A DNA stretch of 64,000 bases from Plantago major. Taxonomy: Eukaryota > Streptophyta > Magnoliopsida > Lamiales > Plantaginaceae. Position 1 is the stretch's first letter, and each line of letters begins with the position of its first letter. Location: NCBI GenBank assembly GCA_026545765.1, contig CM048844.1:18918237-18982236 (forward strand). Direction: 5' to 3'. Below, piece after piece: positions 47,678 through 60,660 of the stretch. The notes under the pieces were generated by a model. The model searched no databases, was not told the DNA's origin, and saw nothing but the letters and a program-made list of their open reading frames with translations. The position numbers and the translations under genes are program-made.

Positions 47678-50600
47678 ATGTCCGAGAGTGATAGCCAAAA
47701 TCGATCCGAGGCTGAGGGATATGACTCCGAGGCGATATCCTTAAGCGATAGCTCCGAGGAGATTGAGATCACGGATGATGACGTCTTGGAGGTGGCAAGC
47801 GCCCATCCGAAGTCGGGAAGAGCCCGAGGTAAGTTCCTTACGCGTTAGTTGTTCCAGATTCTGGTCCTCCGAGGCGTCCGGATTACCTGCGAGTGTCGCA
47901 TGTGCAGGTTATTGTAGCGGCTCAAGAGACAAGCTCGCGAGTTATAGGAACTCGTCGCCCGGGTCGAGCTGGCCAGGAATCCGAACTTCCGGTAGAGATC
48001 CGTACTTTAATTCGCACCCTAGGTTATAACTTTAGGAGTAATCCTAATTGAGTCCCGTTCGTTCCGGATCCGCAGGCGCCAACTATCGAGGAAGTGCATG
48101 ATACTTCGGAACCACCTCCCAATTTGGGCATCTTCGAAGAGGGTGAGGAGGATCGTGTGCAAGTTGCTGCGCCTATTAGGACTGTTATAGGGTTAGCGTC
48201 CTCATCCGAGGAAGATGAGGCAGAAGAAGGTGTGCGGGGCGAGGATTCTGGTTCCGAGGAGGAAAAAGGTGCAGAGCCATCCGCTAATGTGCTCCGTGTG
48301 GAAACTTCTGGGCAAGCAGGGCCGAGTCGGCAGGTGGCTGAGGAAGAGCGTCCGGAGAGGCTGAGGAAGGGTGAGGACGTTTTCCAAGTGAATTTCCCTC
48401 GGTCTAGAGACCAGGTCACTCACCCCGATCCGGAGGGCGAGTTGAATGAAGATGGTACTCTGCCTACTTGTGCCTCAACCATCCGAGCCGATGAAGTGGA
48501 TGAGCTCCGGAGGAGATATGAGATCCCGGAGTGTGTGGAGATTCTTATCCCGGACGAATCTCATGCTTTCTATAATCCGCCTCCGGGCTACATGTCTGTC
48601 TATGAGATAAGTCTCCATTGCGGATGGCGGCTACCGGTATCGTCCGAGTTTCTGGAGATTTTGAACAGCATGGGTTTGAGTCCGCACCAGATCATCCCCA
48701 ACTCCCTCGGAAATTTGATGTGCTTCGGAGTGTTATGTAAATATAAAGGCATCCCGCTCACCTTCGACAATTTCCGTAAATTGTTTAACATTAGTGTAAG
48801 TAGTAGGAACACTTGGTTTTATACATTCGTATGTCGCCAGGCATACACATTTTTTGTTGATCCCTTGTCCTCATTGGGAATCCAATGGTTCAAGAGGTAC
48901 ATTTTTGTCCGTCCGGCACTGAAGCCCGGGCAATCCGAAGCGGAGAGGCCCAAGTGGCATTTTGAGAAGAAGTTCTTCCGGGGCAATCTACCAAATTGGA
49001 AGCCACCGGCACGGAACATCCCCTTGTGGAAGCAAGCGTTCCACCGGAGCCAAGAGCCAGAGAAGTACTTTTTCCGAGGTCTGATATGTCAGCCTCTGCC
49101 TTTCTTGGCCGGCTTGTCCGAGCCAAGTTTTTGTGACAACATGGAGGATTTGAGTAAGTGGTTTCTCTCTGCCTCTGGTTGGTTGTCCGAGTCGGTTGTC
49201 TGTTTGTCGATTATATTATTATCATTTGTAGATTCTTTTGTATCTTGCAACTTATTGTGATTCGGATGTGCAGCTTTCTGGTTCGAGTATACGATGTCGA
49301 CCATGCGGCGTCAAGTGAGCAACGTAGCAATGGAAGGAGTTAGCGAGGGTTCTCGGACCCATTATCAAGACCTCCACCGTTCTTCCGATGAACGAGCCTG
49401 TAAATCTTCTTTGTGTTCGAGTGGAGGAGTCTCGGAGCCGCTGCGAAGAGGCCCAAACCATCCCTACTCCAGACAAGGGTAAGGTAGTCGCAACTAAGGG
49501 CTCGAAGAAGCCTCCGAGATCCGTGTCGCGAGATCCTCCCGCAAGCGGATCGAGCGCTGCAGCTCCGAAAAAGCGCTCCTCCGAAGGTCCGAATCCTCCC
49601 GCCAAGAAGGGCAAAGGAAAGGTGGGCGAGGCTCCGGAGCTGGAGTCGGATGCTGAAGTGGCTCGGTTGGTTGCTGCTTCGGAGCTAGAGCGGATTGCGG
49701 AGTTAATCGCCGCGCCATAAAGTGAGTTTAAACTTTCCGTTGGTTTCGCATCTTTCTGTCATTCGGAGGTATCTAATGCTTCCGATGTTCCGTTTTTGTT
49801 TTTAGCTTGCTACTGCTGTTGAAGCATGCTCCTTGGTGGCTGCTCGGAGGGCTACCCTGGAAGAAGATCTAGCCAATTTGAGGTCAGGCGATCGAAGCGT
49901 CCGGTTACCTGACACCGAGCGCCTGAAGAAGGCTATAGCTGCTAAACAAGAGGCCGAGTCGGAGACGGCCAAGATGAAAAGTGCCATTCTGTCTTTGGAG
50001 GCTGATTTAAAAGTGCACCAAGATAGTTTGGACGATTTCGTGGCCGTCTCTCGGCAAGGATAAGATGCTGAAAGAGCTTCGGGGAGTCCGGACAAGGGCT
50101 GTCCAAGATTTCCTTGATTCGGACTCCTACAAGTTCTTGCTCGAGTCAAAGTATGATGAGGCCCGGCAAGATGGGTTTGATGCAGCTGTGGCAAAGGCGG
50201 AGGAAAGGTTGATGCAGGACGATTGTAACTTGGAGGCTGAGGGGGTATCCGCCTTTAAAAATGGAGATGGCTCGGACTTCGCTCCGGAGGGTGTTTTGGA
50301 CGAAGATTTGCTCAAATGTGAATTTGTGGAGCTGGTTTGCGACGAGTCGGAGGGCAAGAAGTACAATCACGGCGGTCCGTATCTCCCATCCTTCGTCCCT
50401 CGAGTGCTCATGTCTAGTGTTTTCGTTCCTTTGGAGGACCATTTGGAGCACAACCGAGACTGGCTGACTTTGCCCGGGCCTGTCCAAGGCTTTGATCGCG
50501 ACCTCGACCTGATGGAGGAGTGTCCGGCCTTCCTGAAAGAGGTTGAGGCTCGGAGAGCACGGAGGATAGCCCAACAGCAAGGTCAAGCGCCTCCGGAGAA

Positions 50601-50811
50601 GGATACGGGCGGCCCTCGATCGCAACCTAGTTCGTCCGAAGCGGCGGTGAAGCAGGGTATGCCCCGGATTTTTTGTAATAGGGTGCCTCCGGGCCAAAAA
50701 GAAATGTTTGTCGTTTTTGCCCATCATCTTTTGTTTGTACAAACATACTTATCTCTGATGAATGGTATTGGTCCGGGTCCTTTGATGGCTCGGAACTATT
50801 TTTGTTGCTGA
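47678..50811 (+). pseudogene. Tat-B antisense gene (aORF), multi-exon
   Basis: The leader intron is 47408-47676 (gtaagtttac...ccctag). ATG at 47678 gives MSESDSQNRSEAEGYDSE, broken by a stop at 47846-47848 and reopening by 48094. The core domain spans 48480-48900 with ILNSMGLSPHQIIPNSLGN and FDNFRKLFNISVS. Next is WHFEKKFFRGNLPNWKPP up to EDLS. A second intron, 49154-49273 (gtaagtgg...gtgcag), joins FWFEYTMSTMRRQ. Later exons hold a basic Ser/Pro/Lys-rich stretch (49490-49720) and a coiled coil (RLKKAIAAKQEAESETAKM, 49920 on). The end is at 50811. A 1-nt break near 50060 precedes MLKELRGVRTRAVQDFL. It matches the PF04195-type gypsy transposon domain; the role is unknown. Confidence 0.8.
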
Positions 50812-51394
50812 TATACTATTGTTGATGTTTCCATCCTTGCACGTTTAATTTCGTATTTGCTTAGTAACTCATCAACTCTCGTAGACTCGGATAGTGGGTT
50901 CGGACCTTTGAGATCCATACCGCCAGGACATTAGTTTGCCTGATTCAAATTTGCCTTTGCGGGTCTTGGGGGATGATCAATCGTTGTTCCCATCCGAATC
51001 GGAAGCTATAATAGAAATAAACTGGATCACGAACGGTCCGGAGCCACGTCTTAGAGTGGTCAGGCTTTCGAGAACAAGAACCTCCTTGTATCGTGACAAG
51101 TTAAGACGATTCGGACGTTGACTTGGTGTGTCTTTCCGAGTCATGCAGACTTGTGAGATAGTGAAAAGTCGATCAGTATCAAGTACCGGGTGTCTCTGTA
51201 CGAATCACAGTTGCTTCGGATGTTGTTATGTTAGCCCCGAGCTTGGTACATCCGAGTGAGTAGCATAGTCGGTTTGCTCAACCGTGTGGATGGATTGTTG
51301 GGTTGGGCCAATGGAAGCTGAAGAGCTAGGCCCATGTGCGGCCCAAGCCCATCTCCTGTGAATATGGGGCACGTGTCCGCTTCCAATTGGTCTT

Positions 51395-52290
51395 CTCTCT
51401 CTATATATACTCCTGCTTTGTACGGCTTTTGATTAAGACATCGCGCCCTTTTATAGTAATCAAAGGTCCGGAGCTCGAGTCCGAGCGGCTGGTGAGCATG
51501 TTTATGCGATTACTCTCGCCCGTGATCTCGTCCCAAGGGTTTCTCCGATGCTTCGGAAGTCTACCCGGGCTGGTTCTTCGGTGAGAGTCGTGGAAATTAG
51601 TTTGCTCGGAAAGCCAGCTTCGGATCTTCGAGGATATGGTCCGTACCGAGTGAGGCCCAAAGTTTTTGCCAATCAATTCCTCTGATCGTCAGGCTAATCT
51701 TCTTTCTCCGGGGCTGTGGTCTATATTCGTGACTTTTAGCCCCGGAGAGGTAGATTAGCTGGATGGTTCGGGGATCTTCAAATGGTTTTGAATCTCAATG
51801 CGTCCGAGGCAATCCGCTCTGGTTATGCGCCCGGGGGGCGACAAGTCGGCAGAATTGGTTTGATAGAATCCCTTCCAGTATTTCGTGGTTCGGTCGTAAG
51901 AAACCGCCCGAAATGTTGGAAGGCTTTCTACCAATCCTGTTGTGTCTAGTTGCTCGTTTCTCGGATAGAGGGGGAAGTATCACCCTTATTAGCTCGTTCT
52001 TGAGGATGTGTATCCGAGCGGTTTGGTTTTGTTGGTGACTGCATTTCCATGATTGAAGGCTCGAGGGAGCTGTTTGCAATTTTGGAATGGGGTCCCCAAC
52101 AATGCTGAGCTTGTTAGGAGTCGGATCATTGAGGACCTTCGGAAGTAACCTTTTTGGTGACTCGTTTGTCTTGCACCTGAGGTCTTTCGTCCGAGCAGCT
52201 TGGTTTTGTCGGTGGCTTTGTTCCAGAATTGAAGGCTCGAGGGAGCGACTTACAATTCTGGAACGGAGTCCCTGACAATTCCGGTCTTGT
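51395..52290 (+). other. Tat-B 3' region: second TATA-like site and tandem repeats
   Basis: ctctctatatatactcctgc at about 51399-51418 looks like a promoter on the plus strand, downstream of the antisense gene. Two related units containing ggctcgagggagc occur at 52058 and 52231, the counterpart of 30240-30560. No supported coding frame. Confidence 0.45.
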
Positions 52291-53025
52291 TGGGACTCGG
52301 ACCAACGGGAGCCTCCGGAGTGACTTGTGTTGAACCGACAATCCGGGCTGGTCACTCTCCAAATACGCTGAATCTGGGGTGTGTTCATAGTATCTGGTAT
52401 GATGCGATCCGGATGGTCAGTGTGCTTCGGAGCTTTCTGTCATTCAGAAGTGATGAAGTATCCTTTCTGGAATCAATGAATGGCCTAGGTTACATAGTCC
52501 GGGTGCTGTCAAACTTTGTATAGTCCGAAGGGGCTTTGAAACCTCTGCCCGTACGCAATCAAAGTTCGGATGGTATAGTTCCTTCTTCCCTCGGGGCGCC
52601 TATAGATGCAGCTGAAAGTGTTCGGATGGGGTTTGGTTTGGTAGCTCAGGGTTAATTAGGAAGCTTCGTTGTAATAGTAGAAAAGAGATAGAGTAGGAGC
52701 TTGTTTTTGTAAGCTTGATTAGGGCTTCTTCGGATCCTGACCTTGTAAACCTGCACTATTTTAATAAAAGCGTATTTGCCTTTGTGAAGGTCGGACACTG
52801 CTTGATTGTGTCAGTCCGATCCGGATCAATGTATAATCTAGATTCGGATCGAGTAGTTAAACATCTTCGAGTACATGATTATCAACAATGTTTATGAAAT
52901 CGCAGTTGTATTGATTTGACGGAAATCGACTTACAACTTGAGGGCTTCAAGGCCTTTTTTCAAAAAACAAACACAAAAAACAGGTCGACAAGATAGAGGA
53001 AGGTGACAGACGTTGCCATACTCCT

Positions 53026-56000
53026 CTAAGTGTAAAACTTTTGGAGATTCTTGGCATTCCAAGTTCTCTTCAAGGCCTGCCCTTGTTCATCTTCTAGCTC
53101 AAAGCTTCCATTAACTCTTGCACCAGTAACCTTGTACGGTCCTTCCCACTTGGGTTTCAGTTTCCCCACATGATTTAGTATATCAGCTCTTCTAAGGACT
53201 AGGTCTCCAACTTGTATGTCCATGGGAAAGACACGTTTATTATAGGCTCGAGCAGTCATGGCTTGGTACCGAAGGATGTTGGCCAGTGCCTTATCGCGCT
53301 TGTCTTCAAGGAGCTCAAGGTCATAGATCCTTGCGAGCTCATTATCAGCCGGGTTGTATTGTTGGATTCTCTGGGTTGTCACCGCTGTCTCCGAAGGGAT
53401 GACCGCCTCGGATCCATAGACCAAGGAGAAAGGTGTTTCTTGTGTGGCAGTTCGGGCTGTCGTTCGATGCGCCCAAAGGGCCGCGTCAAGATCATCCGCC
53501 CAACTGTCTTGTGAAGTTCTCAACCTTTTCTCCAGAATTTTGACTATGGTCTTGTTGGTGGCTTCCACCTGACCATTGGCTTGGGGGTAGCCAACGGAGT
53601 AAAGCGTTGTTCTATTTTGAAGGACTGAAGCCACTCCTTCAGCCTTGACCCAGAAAATTGTGCTCCATTGTCTGAAACTAACACTCGTGGGAGTCTAAAC
53701 CGGCAGATGATGTTCTTCCAGATGAATGTCCGAACTCTGCTTTCGGTGATGGTTGACACTGCTTCAGCTTCGACCCACTTAGTGAAGTACTCTACTGCCA
53801 CTATCAAGAACTTCTTCTGATGCGTTCCTCGTGGAAAGGGACCAATGATGTCTATGCCCCATTGATCAAATGGGCAAGCTATGATTGACGGAATCATAGG
53901 GTTGGTCGGACGGTGTGGTATGTTGGCATAGTATTGGCAGTCTTCACAGGCGCGGGCGGTGTTGGCAGCATCCATGTCGATGGTTGGCCAATAGTATCCT
54001 TGCCTTATGATCTTTTGTGCCAAAGTCCTTCCTCCAGAATGGCTTCCACAACTTCCGGCGTGGATCTCTTCCATCGCAGTTTTCGCCTCTTGAGGATCTA
54101 GGCATCTCAAGTGAGTTCCGCTGTAGGATCTTTTGTAGAGATCATCTCCCAAAATAAAGTATCTGTTAGCTCGACATTGAATCTTCCTGGCCTCTCTAGG
54201 ATCCACAGGTAAGGTACCATCCTTGAGGTAACGGAATATATCGGTCATCCAGTTTCTTTCCGTGCTCACAAGGAACATCTTTCCGTTGGGGTTTGCGGGG
54301 AGGATTCTCATGTGGTCATTAGGATGACACTTCTTGTGTCCAAAGCTCCTAAGCCGAGGCGTACTTGGAGAAGGCGTCGGCTTTTTCATTCCACTCTCGT
54401 GGAATTGGTCGAGAGTAAATTCTTCAAAGTGCTCAACCTCTTTTTGAGGAGTTCCAAGTATTTGATCATGTTAGGTCCTTTGGTGGTAAAGGACCCGAGA
54501 AGCTGGATTGTGCATGCTGCAGTAGGCTTTGATTCTTTTCACCTGAAGGGCTTTCGCCATTCTTAGGCCTGTGATAAGTGCTTCATACTCGGCCTCGTTG
54601 TTTGTCACCTTAAAGTTGAGGGTGATGGCGTACTCAAGCTTGGCTCCTTCAGGACTTTCAAGGAAAATTCCTATTCCTCCCAACCGTCCGGTTGATGATC
54701 CATCCACTTGTAATGTCCAACATTCTTTGTTTCCTTCCTTTCCTCCTAGAGTGGGAGTGAGTGCTTCCTCAACCTTCTTGTCGGAAGATGCAGTCGTTGA
54801 GATATTGAGTTCTTCGTCCAAAAGAAACATGTGCCTTACTCTCAGTGAATCATCCGTAGGTTGGCGATACTGAGTCTTAGGCTGGATGCTACCTCTTTGT
54901 GTTTCTTCAGTCTCTTTCTCTCCACTTGATTCCTTGATCTGGGCTATCACCACATGATTATCCTTTTCCTGGGAGTTTTCGTTCTTCTTTTCTGCTTTTT
55001 CTGGATAGTCTACCAGGAAGTCGGCCAGGACTTGTGCTTTCTTGGCAGATGGGGCTTGGTAGCCAATATCATATTCACTTAGCTCAATAGCCCATTTGGA
55101 TAGGCGTCCTGACTGATCTGGTTTTTCCAAGACATGTTTGAGTGGCTCATTTGTAAGGACCACAATCCGACTTGAAGTAAGGCTTGATCGCCGATGTAAA
55201 CCAACGCGAAGGCGAGCTTCTCAACCTTGACATATCTGGCTTCGGATCCTACAAGCGCTTTGCTCAAATAGTAAATTGGTAAATGCTCGTTGTCTTGTAA
55301 CCGTACCAGTACAGAACTCATTGCTTCATCGGTGGTGGCCAAATAGAGATAAAGAGTTTCCTCCTCCATGGGTTTAGATGGAAGGGCGAGAGGAGATACT
55401 TTTCAAGTTTTCCAGGGCCTCTTCGCACTCCTTTGTCCATTCGAACTTGTTTCCTTTTCGTAAGGTTTTGAAGAAGGGAAGGTTCTTCTCGGCGGATCTG
55501 GATATAAAACGGCTCAACGCCATCACCTTTCCTAGAAGCTTCTGAACTTCATTGATGGTCTTGGGCTGTGGCAGATCTATGATTGCCTTTATCTTCTCTG
55601 GGTTAGCACTGATGCCTCTTTCTGTGACCATGTAGCCAAGGAATTTTCCTCCTTTTACCCCGAAAGTGCACTTTTCGTGTTGACTTCATTCCATATTTAG
55701 GAGAATAGAAGCAATTGTTGAGGTGTTTGATGTGTTCTTCTTCAGTCTTGCTTTTCACAAGCATGTCATCCACATAGACTTCCATGGTTTTTCCCAATTC
55801 TTCCTTGAACATCTTATTTACCAATCGTTGGTAAGTAGCTCCTGCATTCTTGAGGCCAAAGGGCATGACCTTGAAGCAATAGACTCCTCCGGCCGCAAAG
55901 AATGCCGTTTTCTTGATGTCCTCTTGAGCCATCCTAATTTGGTAGAAGCCTTGGTATGCATCCATGAAGCTTAGAAGTGCACATCCTGCAGTGGAATCAA

Positions 56001-57190
56001 CCAGCTGGTCTATGCGTGGCAATGGATAGGGATCATTTGGACAAAACTTGTTGAGTCTGGTGAAGTCATTGCACATTCTCCACTTTCCTGGAGCTTTTTC
56101 AACGAGGACCACGTTGCAGACCCAATCAGAGTATCTGACTTCTTCGATATGACCTGCTTTCATCAACTTGTCAACCTCCCCTGCTATGATAGCATCCTCA
56201 ACTGGTCCAAAGTCTTTCCTCTTTTGGCGGATGTGCTTGACCGTAGGATCCATGTTCAGACGGTGAACTGTGATCCTTGGGTCTATCCCCTTGAGATCAT
56301 TTGTGCTCCAAGCAAAGATGTCGCGATTGTCCCGAAGGCAGGCGATGAGCTTCCGCTCTACTTCCGTACTTATCTCTGTTCCAATCCGAGTTGTTTTCTC
56401 CGGATTTCCTTCGACCAGTTGGACCTCTTTCAAGGCTTCATGGGATTCCATCCTAGATGTCTTGGGGAACTTCTCTCTGAACAATCCGATACCGATCTCT
56501 TCCTTTGGTGGTGTTAGAGTAATGGGAGAATGGCTAATTAGCGACCGAAAGGACAGGTTCTGTGGCTCCTCTGGTTGACATGATGTAGCATTCCCAGGCT
56601 TCTCTAATGTTGCCCATCTCTTCCCCTACGCCGTTCGGGGTTGGAAACTTCACCCTGTTGTGTAGGGGAGAAGCGATTGCTCTGAATTGGTTAAGTCCCG
56701 GGCGGCCCAAGATCGCGTTATAGTCGAAGGTATTATCTACTACCACAAAGAGGATAGTCTGGGTCACTCTTGTCAGAAAAGTGCCCATGGAGACTTGCAG
56801 TGGTATACTTCCAATGGGACGTACTACAGACCCTCCAAAACCTACTAATGAGGTATATACTCGTCCATATTGTATTTGCCCCAGATGCATCTGCTCAACA
56901 GTCCTTTTGGATAGGACATTGGAGGAGCTTCCTGTGTCGATTAGCACCTTGTTGACTTTGTAAGTGGCAATCACTAGAGAAACAACCAAAGGGACATCGG
57001 GGTCCTTGAGATCTCCTCCGCCAGACGTTGGTGGGGGGATCTCGCTATCGTCAAAGGTGATTGCATTTGTGCCTTTCAAAGCTGGTGGACCGTAAGCCCT
57101 GTCGTTATTTCTTAAGTGTTGCGCGGTCCTTTCCCTTGCATTTCTGCTATCTCCCCCTGGTCCTCCCAAGAATGGCGTTGATAACTCCAC
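53026..57190 (-). pseudogene. Tat-B pol (protease, RT, two RNase H, integrase)
   Basis: Protease: VLIDTGSSSNVLSKRTVEQM (56960-56890) with an intact D-T-G. RT: NDFTRLNKFCPNDPYPLP to MEVYVDDMLVKSK (56075-55740). RNase [19 protein letters not shown] (55360 on). Archaeal-type RNase [16 protein letters not shown] (54730-54570). Integrase: zinc region with GSCGSHSGG and CEDCQYY, then CPFDQWGIDIIGPF, VLVSDNGAQFSG and NGQVEATNKTIVK (54090-53540). The C-terminal frame runs to 53026. Breaks lie near 56530, 55640, 55370, 55160, 54480 and 53600, different from those of Tat-A. Confidence 0.9.
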
Positions 57191-57419
57191 CGTAAGGGAG
57201 ATTCTCCATTCTGTCTCTTCATGTAACCTTGATATCTTTGGGCCTACCGAGGTGGGATTTGGCGGAGGTGGTGGTAAAGATCTGTCGGAGGTTGAACTAC
57301 GCTCTCTTCTTTGCTCATTCCTTCTATGCCGGAGGGCTCATCTTCAATCGGTGGTTCTTTCAACTTCCCACTTCTCACTAGCCTTTCAATTTCATCTTCA
57401 ATCGGATGCAATCCTCGGT

Positions 57420-59048
57420 TGGGTGACCTTCTGCTTGTGGAACCTACGGTAGTCTTTAGAGAATTTACTCTTCTTCTTTGCTCTTGACTGGTTTAGGCCA
57501 TTGTATATCCAAGTCCTTCTCAACAATAGAAGCCAAGATGTCGGATCTTGGTCTGTTGAGGCGGGTATACTCGGCAAACCTCCTGGGTGGAGTTCTTTCT
57601 CTGTGAAGTTCTTTTACATCTCGAGATCTCTTTTTGCTCAAACTTCCCTTGACGAGGGAGTTCTGTCGATTTGTTCTTTTCCTTCTTGATCCTGCTCTCT
57701 TATCGGTACATTTCTTCGGTAATCTTCTCCATACAAGACTCCTTCGCAGATTTCTTCCAGGTACTTTTCAGTGGTGATTTCTTCGTTAGAAAGCTTCCTT
57801 CTAAGCTCATCATTATAAGTGTTGGCATAGAGGTGTCGGACCCGCTCTTTGATGATATGAGGTTCTACCTGTCGTACTTCAGTGTTGAAGCGATCAAGGA
57901 AGGTTCTGAGATCCTCATGCTCTCTCTGGATTATGCCAGCCAGGTGCTCAACTGATCTCTTCCTTCTTTTCGCCTTCTCAAACCTTTTTAGGAAAAGGGC
58001 GGCGACGTCCGCATATGATTTGATGGAACCATTGGGTAGTGAGGTCCACCAATCCATTGCTTCTCCAAAGAGTGTGGTGGAAAAGTTGAGAGCTTTCATG
58101 TTGTCGTTGAGTCCATTGCTTTCCATCTTACTTTCACCCCTAGTAAGATGCCCTACAGGGCAAGTATCTCCATAGTAATGCTCAAGGTTTGGGATAACAC
58201 AGTCGGGGCGCTTTCTTTCTTTTCTGATCTCATCGCACAGAGGGTTGGGAGTTTTAACTACCACCTTCTCATGTGCTTTGACCATCCTGCTCAAGGTGGC
58301 AATTTGTGTTTCCAAGGCCTTCTGTTGGAGGTAGATCTGCTCAGCTGTCAGTCTTTCACCAGTCCTGGGGTTGATGGCTACATCTGGAGGGAGATCATTG
58401 ATTAGAACAATCGGGGTGCTTTCTGCCATTTGATCTCTAGGCACTTGTTGTTGAGCTCCTCGCCGACTGGTTCCCACTTCGTCTACTTGCGGCACTTCTG
58501 GACTTCTTCCTCGTTGTTCATGCAGCGGCTCTCCTATTGAGAAGATGTCTCAGATCTTCTGGTTGAGCTTGCTCCCCCAGCCTTTGTTGGATCGGGCGGT
58601 GCTCATTTCTCGACTGAGCGGGTTCAGCTTGCCTTGGGATTGGCGTAGGCGGGGTGGGCTGAGGAGGCTGGAGGTTGTTTGATCCGAAACACCCTTGAAT
58701 AGTGGTGAGTAAGAGGCCAAACTGATTCTCATTCATTCCAAATTCACTAGGACGAATGATCTGTCCATTTGGGAGGGTAAAGTTTCTACCTGGGGGAGGA
58801 CCATGTGTTCCTGACGGAGGAACCTGTCCTTCATCCCCAAGTGTTTGAACCCTTACTGGTGGATTAATGGCTCTCTCCTCGTCTGAAGAAAGACTAGCGG
58901 TATGGCCATCACTTGGATTATTTACCACTTCTCTTGTCGAGACTCTTGTTACTCCTCCTCTTCTAGTGGGAGGTCTCCCCCTTTGTCTCGGAGCTGGCGT
59001 ACCAATGGTAGTGGCGTTGGTTCTTGCAGACCTTCTTGTTCTTGCCAT
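57420..59048 (-). pseudogene. Tat-B gag
   Basis: ATG at 59048 gives MARTRRSARTNATTIG, collinear with Tat-A. A break near 58510 is followed by a long open stretch (58495-57638) with ALNFSTTLFGEAMDWWTSL and FLDRFNTEVRQVEPH. The tail contains the degraded zinc motif near 57440. It is about 85-90% alike to the Tat-A gag by eye. Confidence 0.87.
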
Positions 59049-59098
59049 TACTGAAGAGAACGGGACTTTTTGTAAAGATTCCCACAGACGCCAAAATC

Positions 59099-60051
59099 TT
59101 TGAGGTGTAACTCCCCAATCACTTAGATTTATTTGACTCTTCCAAATGGTGCCAAGGTAAAAGGTTTCTTGCTAGGTGAGGACCGAAGCGTAAGAACCAG
59201 CTGCCAACTACTCCGGTAAAGACCTGCACGCTTGAGTGGGGGGGGGGTTAGTGCCCGGTTTGCTAAGTGTCAAACCGGGATGAGACTTTACTCGAGAGTG
59301 GCTGAGATTCAACTCTGTATACTGTTCGTGATGTGACTAGTGAGAAGATTTGTTCGAAGTGACTTACTTGAAGTGCCTTGCTTATTGGGATATGTGCCTT
59401 ATTTATAGGCTACCATTGAAATGGAAGGCCTTGCTAGGATTGCGCCATGTGTACGGCTAGGATTGAGCCACCAATGCTAAGATGAGGCCCATAGCCCAAT
59501 AATGAAGTTTTAGCCCATGCCATCTTGGGCTTTAGGGGTAGTTTGGTCATTATTGGAAGAGTTTTTGAGGATGTGACAGTCCGGCGAGATCCTGTGTTCG
59601 GAGAGGTTGGTCCGGATGTCCGATCCGGACGATTACTCATTGTCGGTGAGGAAGTTCTCCTGCTGTCCAACTCTTCCGATTCGGAGCTTCTGGGTTCGGA
59701 CATCTCACTCTTTGGTGCCCACTTGCTTGGTAGCTTTATGAGATGGTCATGCTGGATCCGAGTCGACATCCGTATCGGAGTCCTTGGGTCGGAGAGGGTA
59801 CTGACTTAGCACTATGCTCCTTTCCCAGGGAGGCTCGGATCAAGGTGGGTCGGACCTAGGGTTCCGGGTCGGGCCTTGCAGGTCCAAATCGTTTGTCCCC
59901 TTTTCTTAGGGTGGGTCGGACCGTAGACGGTCTGCCCGGATCGGACCATTGGCTCGGACCTAAGTGCCTCGGATCCTTTGGATGACTTAGTACGCCTTAG
60001 GATTCGTTCCTAGGTCCTTTATGACGGATTGGACATATTTCTGTATCAACA
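59099..60051 (-). repeat. Tat-B 5' LTR
   Basis: About 953 bp. The minus-strand end is at 59099-59101, followed by the degenerate primer region (attttggcgtctgtggga). TATA lies at 59396-59409. The outer end TGTTGATACAG is at 60051. Confidence 0.9.
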
Positions 60052-60129
60052 AAATGAACTAAGAGTACTAGTTACCTTTCTGAGCTAAGATGAGTCATTA
60101 TGGTTTACTGATCAAAATCTAAACAGATA

Positions 60130-60660
60130 TTCCTAACAAGTATAATGTTCTAAACTATGTTGGTAATGTTCTCAACTATTTGAGTAAAAATGTTCTTGGG
60201 TATATATGAGTGATGATCTAGGGTATAATGTTCTTAACAATATTGGTAATGTTCTCAACTATTTGAGTAATGTTCTTAAGTATTTATAAAATGTTCTTTA
60301 CTATTTGGGTAATGTTCTCACATATTTGAGTAATGTTCTAGTCTATTTGTATAATGTTCTCATCTGTTTGATAATGACGGTTCAATTCTGATTTTGTCTG
60401 AAATGGATCTGGACAATAACCCGCGAAATTATATAACCCGACCCAACAACCCGTGAAATTGATTGGAAGTGTTGTAAAGTCACCTATTTGAGTAATGTTC
60501 TCGCCTATTTGAGTGATGTTCTTATCTATTTGAGTAATGTTCTCGCATACTTGAGAATGACGGTTCATTTCTGATTTTGTCTGAAATGGATCTGCTCAAT
60601 AACCCGCAAAATTATATAACCCGACCTAGCAACCCGCGAAATTGATTGGAAGTGTGATAA
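60130..60660. repeat. Minisatellite (tatttgagtaatgttct) plus a 90-bp direct repeat
   Basis: A 17-20-bp motif, tatttgagtaatgttctc, recurs with variation from about 60150 to 60375 and again at 60485-60555. An approximately 90-bp unit (ttctgattttgtctgaaatg ... attgattggaagtgt) occurs at 60386-60472 and 60568-60654. It encloses aacccgcgaaattatataac. The whole is a higher-order duplication of about 182 bp. Confidence 0.85.

Larger units (their letters stand above)
45636..60051 (-). mobile_element. Tat-B: second Tat retrotransposon, opposite orientation, 14.4 kb
   Basis: Same family as Tat-A, inverted. LTRs are 45636-46583 (3') and about 59099-60051 (5'). Target duplication aaatg lies at 45631-45635 and 60052-60056. 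Internal genes mirror Tat-A: gag and pol on the minus strand (59048-53026) and the antisense gene on the plus strand (47678-50811). LTRs are close to each other but clearly diverged from those of Tat-A, so this is an independent insertion and not an inverted duplicate. Confidence 0.95.

Noticed and set aside
22538..60051. One large inverted duplication event producing both Tat copies
   Set aside because: The two elements have different target duplications (attta and aaatg) and clearly diverged LTRs, so they inserted independently.
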